Below, one piece after another: positions 1 through 5,823 of a stretch of DNA of 8,059 nucleotides. This stretch comes from JBKJZO01 sp046715235. Its GTDB lineage: Bacteria > Actinomycetota > Actinomycetes > BP-191. The notes below the pieces were generated by a model that saw only the letters and a list, made by a program, of their open reading frames with translations, ran no database searches and was not told where the DNA came from. The position numbers and the translations under genes are program-made. Each line of letters starts with the position of its first letter. Position 1 is the stretch's first letter. The stretch lies in contig JBKJZO010000120.1 of NCBI GenBank assembly GCA_046715235.1, forward strand, positions 1-8,059, written 5' to 3'.

Positions 1-810
1 CGGGAGATCCTGGCGCCGCACGGCTACGCGGACGGCGACGAACTGCGGGCAGTCTTCTTCAACAGTGGTGCGGCGTGGGGCTGCGTCGTCCTGCATCGAC
101 GCGACGGTGCGTTCACCGAGCGCGAGGCCATTGTTATGGCCGAACTCGGGGACCGATTCCTCGGCGAAGGCATCCATCGGGCAGTTCTGATCACCACCCT
201 CAGCACCGAACCGGCCGCCGACATACCCGGACTGGTCCTGTTGGGACCGGACGACACCATCGAGAGCGTGACGCCGGCGGCCGCGAGGATGCTCGAGGAG
301 GTTGTTGACATCACGGGTGGTGATCGGCATTTGCCCCTGGTCGTGACCTCGATTGCAGCTCGGGTGCGGGGCGGGCATTCCGGCGACTGGGGCGAGGTCG
401 CCACGGCGCGGCTGCCCCGGCGCGAGGGAGGCTGGCTGGTGCTTTATGGGTCCGCGCTCGACGACGGAACGTCGGGCCGGATCGCAGTGATGGTGTACCC
501 GGAAACCGTGCCGCAGGTTCCCCGTGCAGTCGCGACGGCGTACACGCTCAGCGCACGCGAGCGAGAGGTCAGCAGCCTGGTGTTTCAGGGGTGCTCAACA
601 CGAGACATCGCGGTCCAGTTGAACTTGTCGCAATACACCGTCCAGGACCATCTGAAGAAGATCTTCGCGAAGGTCGGCGTCCGCAGCCGACGGGAACTGG
701 TCGCCCGGGTTTTCCAAGAGCATTACGCGCCTCGACTTGCGCCGGCGGCCGAGACCGCCCCGCCGCATCCGGCCCCCGATCGTCTGCCCAGATCCATTAC
801 TGCGCTGTGA
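1..810 (+). CDS. GAF/LuxR-type transcriptional regulator, 5' end missing
   Basis: The reading frame is open from base 1, so the N-terminus lies outside the window; 269 residues are visible. The first ~65 residues (ending near GIHRAVLITTL) resemble the end of a GAF-like sensor domain. Residues ~70-100 (PGLVLLGPDDTIESVTPAA) look like the start of a degenerate PAS fold. The C-terminal part, from about codon 181, is a clear LuxR/FixJ helix-turn-helix: TLSAREREV, then GCSTRDIAVQLNLSQYTVQDHLKKIF and KVGVRSRREL. Proteins of this build are cytoplasmic DNA-binding regulators; the ligand is unknown and nothing here identifies a target. An internal ATG at 136 has no good ribosome site and would cut the sensor domain, so I do not treat it as the start. 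Next to it is a decayed region, so its original neighbours may be lost. The family is certain, the role is not. Confidence 0.85.
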   Translation, partial: REILAPHGYADGDELRAVFFNSGAAWGCVVLHRRDGAFTEREAIVMAELGDRFLGEGIHRAVLITTLSTEPAADIPGLVLLGPDDTIESVTPAAARMLEEVVDITGGDRHLPLVVTSIAARVRGGHSGDWGEVATARLPRREGGWLVLYGSALDDGTSGRIAVMVYPETVPQVPRAVATAYTLSAREREVSSLVFQGCSTRDIAVQLNLSQYTVQDHLKKIFAKVGVRSRRELVARVFQEHYAPRLAPAAETAPPHPAPDRLPRSITAL

Positions 811-939
811 TGGAGACAGCATGGCGCAGCGGCCGGGGAACACGTAAGCACCAGCGAGTTGCTACTGACGCCGTTCTTGGATACGCCGGGGGGAACCGCC
901 GGAAAACGACGCATAGCGTGGCAGTCAGCATGGACGAGG

Positions 940-967
940 CGAGGGTTCGATTCCCTCGACGGCACCA
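940..967 (+). other. tRNA-like 3' half (T-arm, acceptor strand, CCA)
   Basis: A perfect stem GAGGG/CCCTC (941-945 with 953-957) closes the seven-base loop TTCGATT, the standard T-loop form. It is followed by GACGGC, A and CCA, ending at 967. The flanking C940 and G958 also pair. No matching D-arm or anticodon arm was found upstream. GCCGTT at 870-875 could pair with GACGGC (one G-T pair), but the acceptor would have only six pairs and the 98-base body does not fold as a cloverleaf. I read it as a tRNA or tmRNA 3' fragment, the kind left at one end of an integrated element, or as a chance mimic. It is not a working tRNA gene. Confidence 0.35.
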
Positions 968-977
968 CTCGACGGCA
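955..977 (+). repeat. 10-base direct repeat, two copies 3 bases apart
   Basis: CTCGACGGCA occurs at 955-964 and again at 968-977, separated by CCA. The first copy forms the end of the tRNA-like acceptor strand. Such short repeats beside a tRNA 3' end can be integrase arm or core sites, or simple duplication after slippage. No integrase gene is visible in the window. Confidence 0.5.
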
Positions 978-994
978 AGAGGCAGACGGGGCGC

Positions 995-1150
995 TCACCT
1001 CAAGGCAACGACCAGCGTCGACACCGCGACGGTGCCGACGACGTGATAGCTCGCCGTGACCGCACTCAGCAACAGCGGCCGGGGTGTGTTAGGGGTGACC
1101 GCGTTCGTCAGTGACACCGATGCCGCGTAGCCGCCGCCGACGAGCAGGCC
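995..1150 (-). pseudogene. C-terminal remnant of a small membrane protein
   Basis: On the minus strand, the frame ending at the TGA at 995-997 reads as two hydrophobic stretches: LLVGGGYAASVSL, a polar turn with TPNTPRP, then LLLSAVTASYHVVGTVAV and STLVVALR. This looks like the last one or two transmembrane segments of an integral membrane protein. The frame stays open to about 1276, but beyond ~1150 it lies over the AraC-family coding sequence and loses its hydrophobic character, so the real homology probably ends near 1140-1150. I do not recognise the family. No start codon with a ribosome site belongs to it. It is probably a 5'-truncated gene remnant; a chance open frame in GC-rich DNA remains possible. 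Confidence 0.35.
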
Positions 1151-1493
1151 CAACCGGGAGTTGCTGCTCGCGAACGCCGTCGTCGACCGGCTCACGGAGG
1201 CGATCCACTCCCGGACGGGCAGCACCCTCGCCGACGGCTTCGGCGTGAGCGAACGGGCTGTCCAGCGGGCACTCAAGCGCAGCCTGGGCCAAGGCCCGAA
1301 GTGGCTAAGCCGGTGGATTCGCCTGCAGGAGGTCGCCCGGTCGTTGTCGGCTGGAGGGCACGGAAACCTCGCTCGCCTGGCGGCGGATCTTGGCTACGCG
1401 GACCGGGCGCATCTGGTGAACGATTTCCGCCGCGCCGCAGGCGTCACGCCGTCGGCGCACGAGAGGTCGCTGCGGCAGCTGTCCCGAAAGTAG
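1131..1493 (+). pseudogene. AraC-family regulator, N-terminal half missing
   Basis: The frame opens after an in-frame TAG at 1128-1130; the first usable start is a TTG at 1161, giving at most 110 residues. Nearly all of this is an AraC-type double helix-turn-helix: first helix pair ADGFGVSERAVQRALKRSLG, linker GPKWLSRWIRLQEVARSL, second pair NLARLAADLGYADRAHLVNDFRRAAGVTPSAHER. The wording (GPKW, LGYADRAHLVNDF) matches AraC proteins that carry a roughly 150-residue N-terminal sensor or cupin-like domain, giving about 250-280 residues in total. That domain is absent here, and no frame upstream supplies it. No Shine-Dalgarno site precedes the TTG. It could still be expressed as a bare DNA-binding domain, but it is more likely a truncated gene. 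Its left edge meets the remnant on the opposite strand. Confidence 0.7.
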
Positions 1494-1533
1494 GGCGCCG
1501 CGCCCGGTGTCAGCGCGTTTCCGCAGTAACGCG
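1493..1533. terminator. Possible two-way terminator between AraC remnant and dnaB
   Basis: Two inverted repeats lie in the 46-base gap between the convergent AraC remnant (stop 1491-1493) and dnaB (stop 1540-1542). GGGCG-CCG-CGCCC spans 1493-1505, and CGCGTT-N8-AACGCG spans 1514-1533. Neither is followed by a T-tract on either strand. Actinobacterial terminators often lack one, but this also means the call is weak. Confidence 0.3.
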
Positions 1534-1539
1534 GCGGCG

Positions 1540-4500
1540 TCAGCCCGAGGGGGCCATGTCGACGAACCGGCTGAAGTGGCCCTGGAACGCGACGGTGATG
1601 GTGCTCGTCGGTCCGTTGCGGTGCTTCGCGACGATGAAGTCGGCTTCGCCCGCGCGCGGCGACTCTTTCTCGAAGGCGTCCTCGCGGTAGAGCAGCACAA
1701 CCATGTCCGCGTCTTGCTCGAGCGAGTTGTGGGCGGCGATCCCGTCGGCGATGAAGTTGTGCGTGCCCTTCACCGTCGCGTCGTAGACGGGTTGCTCCCC
1801 GAGCGGCTCGATTGCGACGATGCGGTCCCAGAAGACGTCATCCGTCGCGAGTGCCCGAAGCTGATCGGAGCCGAGCGCGTCGGCGACACGAAGCATGCGC
1901 TCGCGTGAGATACCGGTTTTGTAGAGCGTCGTGCCGCAGTACTGCGTGCCGATCGCGGCCTGAAAGTCGCGCTCAGTCACGCCTGCGCGGCGGCGTTCGC
2001 TCTTGACGAGGTCCCAGACCTCGCGGGGCAGCGCATCGACATTGGTGTTGGCGGATCGGTCGGCGAGTTCTACAAGGAGCCGGTCGGCAATATCGCCACG
2101 TCGTCCGTGCACGCCGATCTCACGGCAGAAGACGCGCAGGCTTGGACCATCGGCAACGACTACGTGAAAGTTGGGTCTGTCGTAGCCGGCCTTCGCAACG
2201 GCCTTCGTGCGCGCGACGATGCCGAACCGGGCGAGCAGGGCAGCGACTCCGTCAGCCAGCGCTCGGCTGGACGTCGAGTAGTAGACCTTGTGGGCGGTTG
2301 TTTTGCCGGCCTTAGGAACGGTCACGTTGCCGTCAGTGGCCCAGAGATGGCGAAGGAAAACGCCCAGCTCCGCTGAGCACGCGTAGTAAAGAAACTCCGT
2401 GATGCGCTTCTCGTAGGACATCAAACGACCGATTCCCAGCTCATCGAACCAGACGTGGATGGGGTTGTAGCGGCCATGCGTGCAGCGATACGGCGCTGGT
2501 AAGTAGACGTGCGACCAGTTGCCTTGCTTCACGCGACGGGGAGTGATCCCGAACTCGGCGGACGCGGCTGCCTCGACGAACTGGAGGTTGGCCTCGTCTT
2601 CGGATGTGTAGTGCACCGGCTGCTTGCGCAGAACGCATCCGTCGCCGATGAGGTGCGCGAGCAGACCGAGGCGGTGCTCGGTCCAACCCAGCCCGGGGGC
2701 GATGGGCTCCGGGATGAGACGTGGGATCGCGACTCTGTCGCCGACCTGCAGCGTTTCGAGTGGCGACCAGCCGTCGAACGTGAGGAACGGATGGTTGCCG
2801 GTCGCCTTGACTTCGCGACCGGAGGCGAGGCGCAGCCGGAAGACCGGCTTTACGCCGGACGGGAAAACATTGGTGATCGGCGCTGCTACCAGGCGCCGAT
2901 CCTCGTCGAAGGACCAGACGAGGACGCCCTCGTGTCCGTTGTCGAGAAGCTCACGGAAGCTGATCGGCGCACCCGTGTCAGCGCGAAGCAAGGTCGTGTC
3001 TGCGGTCATGCATCCCGACTCACGCAGGTCGGAGAGTTGCGGCTTCTTGTCGGCCCGCTGCTCCGGGCCTCGGTTGAGCTGGCTGATCGCGACGACAGGA
3101 ATGTCGAGCTCCTTTGCGAGGAGCTTGAGGGACCGGCTGATCTCGCTGACCTCCTGCTGCCGGTTCTCGGTCTTGCGGGGCGAACTCATCAACTGCATGT
3201 AGTCGAGCACGATGAGACGCAGGTCGTTGCGCTGCTTGAGCCGGCGTGCCTTCGCGCGGATCTCCATCATCGTCATGTTGGGCGAGTCGTCTATGTAAAG
3301 AGGAGCGCTCGCGACTTCGCCCATCCGGCGGGCCAGTCGCTGCCAGTCGTCCTCGCTCATCCGGCCGGTGCGCATGTTTTGCAGATGGATGCGTGCCTCT
3401 GCCGACAGCAGTCGCATCGTGATCTCGTTGCGACTCATCTCGAGCGAGAAGATGACGCTCGCCATGCTGTGCTTGATCGACGCACTCCGCGCGATGTCTA
3501 GTCCGAGCGTCGAATTGTGCGTCGGGATCATCGCCCGGCTCGCCAGGTACAAGTGGTCGGCGTTGTCGACCTCGATGCAGCGGACCGGAACGGTGCGTAT
3601 GGGTCGCACATCAGCGATGAAGCGCGACAGCGGCTGCGCGGGCTTCCGGGTCGCGCGCTCCTTGTGCAGCAGGTGCTTGCGTTCGAGCCTGAAGACTCGA
3701 TCCGGCGAGCCGAAGGAGAGGGTGCGCCGGGTCGAGTCGACGGGCGCCAGCAGCGCAGCGGGCGGCGCGCAGTCGTAGCCGAGGCTGATGACGAGCTCGC
3801 GAACCCCGCTGGCCAGTCGTTCATCGCAGGTGAGCTGCACGAGACCTGCTAGAGAGACGCTGCCTCCGATGTCAAGCAATCCGGCGAGCAGGTCGCGTCG
3901 CTGGGCTTCGGACGCACGCAGGTATGAATCGGGGATGTGCTTGCTCCCGAGAACCCCGAGCGTTTGCAGTTCGTCCGGTGCAATCGTGTCTGCACCCGAA
4001 TCCTCGAGGTGCATGGCGACCTCTGGATTGACTGAGTCAGACAGCTTGCGGATTCCGTGGTCGCCGGCCAGCCAGACCCCGAGCGCGTAGGGGGGCACAA
4101 CGAGCCCTCGGTCGGGCAGCTGGAGGGCGGCCGAGAGCGGCACCGCGTGGTTGAGACGGCCTTCCCAGAACCGGGACCGCACTGAAGCCGCAATCAGCTC
4201 TGTCGTCGTGACGTCGGGACCTCGCGTCGGTGTCTCCGTCAGCCATTGGTGTTGCGCGTCGGCAACGATGACCGTGCCGTCTGAGAACTCGACTTCGTAG
4301 CAGGGCCTGCCTGTCATAACGCTGGTTGCCGCGATGACCTTCGCAGGACGGCCGTCGGCGCCGAGCACGAAGTCGCCGACCGCGACCTCGCCCATCGTCG
4401 TCCAGCCGTCTGGCGTCGGCAGCGGCGTATCGAGGGCTAGCGCTTTGCCCACGGCCGGCCTCGCCGCGAGGATGATCAGCTGCCCGGGATGCAAGCCGTT

Positions 4501-5121
4501 GGTGAGCCGGTCGAGATCGGCAAATCCCGTTGGTACGCCGGCCATCGTGCCGTCGCGGCTGCTGATCGCCTCGATCTCGTCGAGGGTCGGCTGCAGCAGA
4601 TGCTCGAGGCGGATGTAGTCCTCGCTCGTGCGTCGCTCGGTGACGTCGAAGACCGCTTGCTGGGCCCGGTCGACGATGTCGTCGACGTCGGTGCCGCGCC
4701 CGCCGTACCCGAGCTGGACGATCTGCGTGCCGGCCTCGACGAGGCGGCGCAGCACGGCTTGCTCACTGACGATGCGCGCGTAGTAACCGGCGCTCGCCGC
4801 AGTGGGCACCGAGGAAACGAGGGTGTGCAGGTAGGGCGCGCCGCCGATGCGCTGCAGCTGCCCTTGCTTCTGCAGCTCAGCGCCGACGGTGACCGCGTCG
4901 GCGGGCTCGCCGCGGCCGTAGAGATCGATGATCACGTCGAAGACGGCCGAGTGCGCGGGCCGGTAGAAGTCGCCGCTGCGCAGCGTCTCGACGACGTCGG
5001 CAATCGCGTCCTTGCTCAGCAGCATGCCGCCCAGAACGCACTGCTCGGCTTCGATGTTTTGCGGCGGAGTGCGCTCGAACCCGGTGGCCTGGGCGGGAAC
5101 CCCCGTAAGGTCGATCGCCAC
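1540..5121 (-). CDS. dnaB: Replicative DNA helicase DnaB precursor with two inteins
   Basis: The ring helicase unwinds DNA at the replication fork, driven by ATP. The precursor has 1193 residues. Removing a 310-residue and a 429-residue intein leaves 454 residues, the usual DnaB size. Order: N-terminal DnaG-binding domain (from ERTPPQNIEAEQ, VLGGMLLS); linker; RecA-like domain opening PTGFADLDRLTNGLHPGQL; Walker A ARPAVGK joined to STLGLD only after splicing; SLEMSRNEITMRLL; Walker B LRLIVLDYMQLM; QLNRGPEQR; then LRESG joined to SLEQDADMVVLLYRED; and C-terminal AKHRNGP, FQGHFSRF. I chose the GTG at 5121 because GGAGG lies 7 bases upstream and the short N-terminus fits the family. In-frame starts at 5172 (ATG) and 5196 (GTG) lack such a site. 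The gene stands alone: no rplI or ssb precedes it. Activity requires both inteins to leave. Confidence 0.97.
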   Translation of the reverse strand: MAIDLTGVPAQATGFERTPPQNIEAEQCVLGGMLLSKDAIADVVETLRSGDFYRPAHSAVFDVIIDLYGRGEPADAVTVGAELQKQGQLQRIGGAPYLHTLVSSVPTAASAGYYARIVSEQAVLRRLVEAGTQIVQLGYGGRGTDVDDIVDRAQQAVFDVTERRTSEDYIRLEHLLQPTLDEIEAISSRDGTMAGVPTGFADLDRLTNGLHPGQLIILAARPAVGKALALDTPLPTPDGWTTMGEVAVGDFVLGADGRPAKVIAATSVMTGRPCYEVEFSDGTVIVADAQHQWLTETPTRGPDVTTTELIAASVRSRFWEGRLNHAVPLSAALQLPDRGLVVPPYALGVWLAGDHGIRKLSDSVNPEVAMHLEDSGADTIAPDELQTLGVLGSKHIPDSYLRASEAQRRDLLAGLLDIGGSVSLAGLVQLTCDERLASGVRELVISLGYDCAPPAALLAPVDSTRRTLSFGSPDRVFRLERKHLLHKERATRKPAQPLSRFIADVRPIRTVPVRCIEVDNADHLYLASRAMIPTHNSTLGLDIARSASIKHSMASVIFSLEMSRNEITMRLLSAEARIHLQNMRTGRMSEDDWQRLARRMGEVASAPLYIDDSPNMTMMEIRAKARRLKQRNDLRLIVLDYMQLMSSPRKTENRQQEVSEISRSLKLLAKELDIPVVAISQLNRGPEQRADKKPQLSDLRESGCMTADTTLLRADTGAPISFRELLDNGHEGVLVWSFDEDRRLVAAPITNVFPSGVKPVFRLRLASGREVKATGNHPFLTFDGWSPLETLQVGDRVAIPRLIPEPIAPGLGWTEHRLGLLAHLIGDGCVLRKQPVHYTSEDEANLQFVEAAASAEFGITPRRVKQGNWSHVYLPAPYRCTHGRYNPIHVWFDELGIGRLMSYEKRITEFLYYACSAELGVFLRHLWATDGNVTVPKAGKTTAHKVYYSTSSRALADGVAALLARFGIVARTKAVAKAGYDRPNFHVVVADGPSLRVFCREIGVHGRRGDIADRLLVELADRSANTNVDALPREVWDLVKSERRRAGVTERDFQAAIGTQYCGTTLYKTGISRERMLRVADALGSDQLRALATDDVFWDRIVAIEPLGEQPVYDATVKGTHNFIADGIAAHNSLEQDADMVVLLYREDAFEKESPRAGEADFIVAKHRNGPTSTITVAFQGHFSRFVDMAPSG
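1726..3012 (-). mobile_element. Intein 2 in DnaB (class 1, with LAGLIDADG endonuclease)
   Basis: This 429-residue protein intron is inserted between LRESG and SLEQDAD, the position used by the Synechocystis DnaB intein, whose blocks it resembles. Splicing residues are all present: Cys1 (CMTADTTLL), block B TGNH with His74, block F PVYDATVKGTHNFIA, block G ending His428-Asn429, and Ser+1. The middle holds a LAGLIDADG homing endonuclease: first motif LGLLAHLIGDG with Asp124, second FLRHLWATDG with Asp227. Both catalytic acids are kept. Residues ~320-390 (REVWDLVKSERRRAG, RMLRVADALGSDQLR) may be an extra DNA-recognition module of the endonuclease. Base composition is less GC-rich than in the helicase parts (for example 2341-2400), consistent with later arrival. 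Known inteins of this type splice themselves out and can copy their gene into an intein-free dnaB allele. Actual cutting activity is inferred. Confidence 0.95.
3514..4443 (-). mobile_element. Intein 1 in DnaB P-loop (class 3, Ala1, decayed endonuclease)
   Basis: This 310-residue intein is inserted inside the Walker A motif, between GK and ST. It starts with Ala (ALALDTPLPTPDGW), so it lacks the Cys1/Ser1 nucleophile of class 1. It carries the three class 3 marker residues: Trp67 in block B (ADAQHQW), Cys289 in block F (VRCIEVDNADHLYLA) and Thr308 in block G (MIPTHN). The end is His309-Asn310 followed by Ser+1. In class 3 the block F Cys attacks the N-terminal junction. The central part is a worn LAGLIDADG endonuclease: LGVWLAGDHG (121-130), where canonical LGxxxGDG has Asp one place earlier, and LAGLLDIGG (186-194), with Gly193 where the catalytic Asp of LAGLIDADG belongs. 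Splicing is predicted to work; DNA cutting is not. Related P-loop inteins occur in mycobacterial DnaB. Confidence 0.93.
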
Positions 5122-5128
5122 GGTGGGG

Positions 5129-5133
5129 CCTCC
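5129..5133 (-). promoter_or_regulatory. Shine-Dalgarno site that sets the dnaB start
   Basis: GGAGG on the minus strand is spaced 7 bases from GTG at 5121-5119. The longer in-frame candidates at 5172 and 5196 have no purine-rich site at a suitable distance, so this site decides the start in favour of the shorter protein. Confidence 0.75.
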
Positions 5134-5226
5134 GCTGAGTGGTGCGAGTGTCTTGCGAGTGCGCGCGGTCATGCGCTCAGTTGTAGCGCCGCACACCGAC
5201 AGAATCGCGGCGCGCGCCTAGCGGCT

Positions 5227-5418
5227 TGTGGATCGCGGCTAACCGTAGGAAGGCCGGGCCGCAGGAACAACCGGGGCCGGTGCGCATCTGGTGCACAAGC
5301 TGTGGACGCCTTGGGGACGGGAACGCGCGTCTTTGTGGTCCAACTGTGGACCCGCAGCTGATCGCTGCCGCGCCACGCCGTCTGGCGTGCAGCAACGCCG
5401 TCCACGGGCTGTGGATAG
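5227..5418 (-). promoter_or_regulatory. Cluster of DnaA-box-like sites upstream of dnaB
   Basis: The gap 5122-5444 has no credible gene. Four sites containing TCCACA read in the same direction on the minus strand: CGATCCACA (5227-5235), GCGTCCACA (5301-5309), GGGTCCACA (5345-5353) and CTATCCACA (5410-5418). The last matches 8 of 9 bases of the TTATCCACA box; the others match 7 of 9 of TTATCCACA or the actinobacterial TTGTCCACA form. A weaker TGGACCACA is at 5334-5342. DnaA bound here could control dnaB, or the cluster could titrate DnaA. The surroundings are mostly GC-rich, with one short A-rich patch at 5415-5431. No oriC neighbours (dnaA, dnaN, rpmH) are visible, so I do not call this the origin. 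Confidence 0.45.
5374..5389. terminator. GC-rich hairpin downstream of cutA
   Basis: CACGCC (5374-5379) and GGCGTG (5384-5389) form a perfect 6-pair stem with a 4-base loop, about 55 bases past the cutA stop. There is no T-tract. It may help end the cutA transcript before dnaB; this is weak evidence on its own. Confidence 0.25.
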
Positions 5419-5431
5419 AAAAAACATCTAT
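5415..5431. repeat. A-rich inverted repeat next to the best DnaA-like box
   Basis: ATAGA (5415-5419) and TCTAT (5427-5431) flank the loop AAAAACA. This is the only clearly AT-rich patch in the gap. It overlaps the 8/9 DnaA-like box and lies 14 bases past the cutA stop. On the cutA transcript the loop reads TGTTTTT, with no T-tract after the stem, so a terminator role is doubtful. Confidence 0.35.
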
Positions 5432-5444
5432 GCCCTCGACGGTG

Positions 5445-5774
5445 TTACGGCGTGTCGTAGCCCGTGTTGTCGTCGATCCATGCGAGGTACGCGGCTGAAC
5501 CGGAGGTGACCGCGACTTGGACGATCTCGGGGGTGTCGTAGCTGTGCTTCTCAGCGAGGAACTTCTCGACGTCGGAGTAGAGCTCGGCGCGGGTCTTCAC
5601 CATCAGGAGAAACTCGGCGGAGTTCTCCGCCTTGCCTTGCCAGGCGTAGTGGCTGTTGATCGCCATGATCTGGACGCACGCTGCGAGCCGGCTCTGGACG
5701 AGCCCGACGGCCAGGCTGTCGGCCTCTTCCATGGTGCCCGTCGTGGTGAGGACGATGGTGTGACCGTGGCTCAT
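5445..5774 (-). CDS. cutA: CutA-family divalent-cation tolerance protein
   Basis: A 109-residue protein, the normal CutA1 length. CutA forms very stable trimers in the cytoplasm, built like PII signalling proteins. In E. coli mutations in the cutA locus alter copper tolerance, but the molecular role is unsettled. Family signatures visible: TTTGTMEEADSLA near the start, RLAACVQI with Cys33, INSHYAWQGK with Trp45, EFLLMVKT, HSYDTPEI (77-84) and AAYLAWI near the end. The start is the ATG at 5774: AGGAG lies upstream (GGAG 6 bases before the ATG), and the family begins at this point. An ATG 63 bases further upstream would add an unrelated Arg-rich tail. It is divergent from nucS, with 49 bases between the two starts, and followed by the non-coding DnaA-box gap. 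No metal-linked gene is beside it. Confidence 0.95.
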   Translation of the reverse strand: MSHGHTIVLTTTGTMEEADSLAVGLVQSRLAACVQIMAINSHYAWQGKAENSAEFLLMVKTRAELYSDVEKFLAEKHSYDTPEIVQVAVTSGSAAYLAWIDDNTGYDTP

Positions 5775-5810
5775 GCGCCTCTCCTGACGGGTAGGGGCCG
5801 CGCTACTTCG

Positions 5811-5816
5811 TATCCT
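5811..5816 (+). promoter_or_regulatory. Probable -10 element of a leaderless nucS promoter
   Basis: TATCCT fits the TANNNT pattern and ends 7 bases before the ATG at 5824, so transcription would start at or beside the start codon. No Shine-Dalgarno site is near this ATG, which supports a leaderless mRNA, common in Actinobacteria. A -35 box is not clear: CTGACG at 5784-5789 is 21 bases away, which is too far. Confidence 0.4.
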
Positions 5817-5823
5817 CTCGTCC

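Larger units (their letters stand above)
811..994. other. Non-coding stretch after the LuxR-type gene
   Basis: No convincing protein gene is present. The short open frames here have no ribosome site and no recognisable product. The only structured elements I see are the tRNA-like 3' half at 940-967 and the 10-base direct repeat overlapping it. No factor-independent terminator with a T-tract follows the stop at 810. Confidence 0.5.

Noticed and set aside
870..967. Complete tRNA (or selenocysteine tRNA) of about 98 bases
   Set aside because: Only the T-arm and acceptor end are convincing. The acceptor would have six pairs with a G-T, and no D-arm or anticodon arm forms.
2509..3501. 330-codon open frame on the plus strand opposite dnaB
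   Set aside because: It is a shadow of dnaB/intein codon bias; there is no recognisable domain and no ribosome site, and the minus strand codes for certain.
3514..4443. Class 2 (KlbA-like) assignment of intein 1 because of Ala1
   Set aside because: The Trp67, Cys289, Thr308 set and the DnaB host fit class 3 better.
4489..5361. 290-codon open frame on the plus strand opposite the dnaB 5' part
   Set aside because: Antisense shadow: low-complexity Ala/Arg/Asp/Val composition with no motif. Its tail runs into the non-coding gap only because stops are rare in GC-rich DNA.
5122..5444. Chromosomal replication origin
   Set aside because: There are only four or five imperfect boxes, no long AT-rich region, and no dnaA/dnaN/rpmH neighbours.
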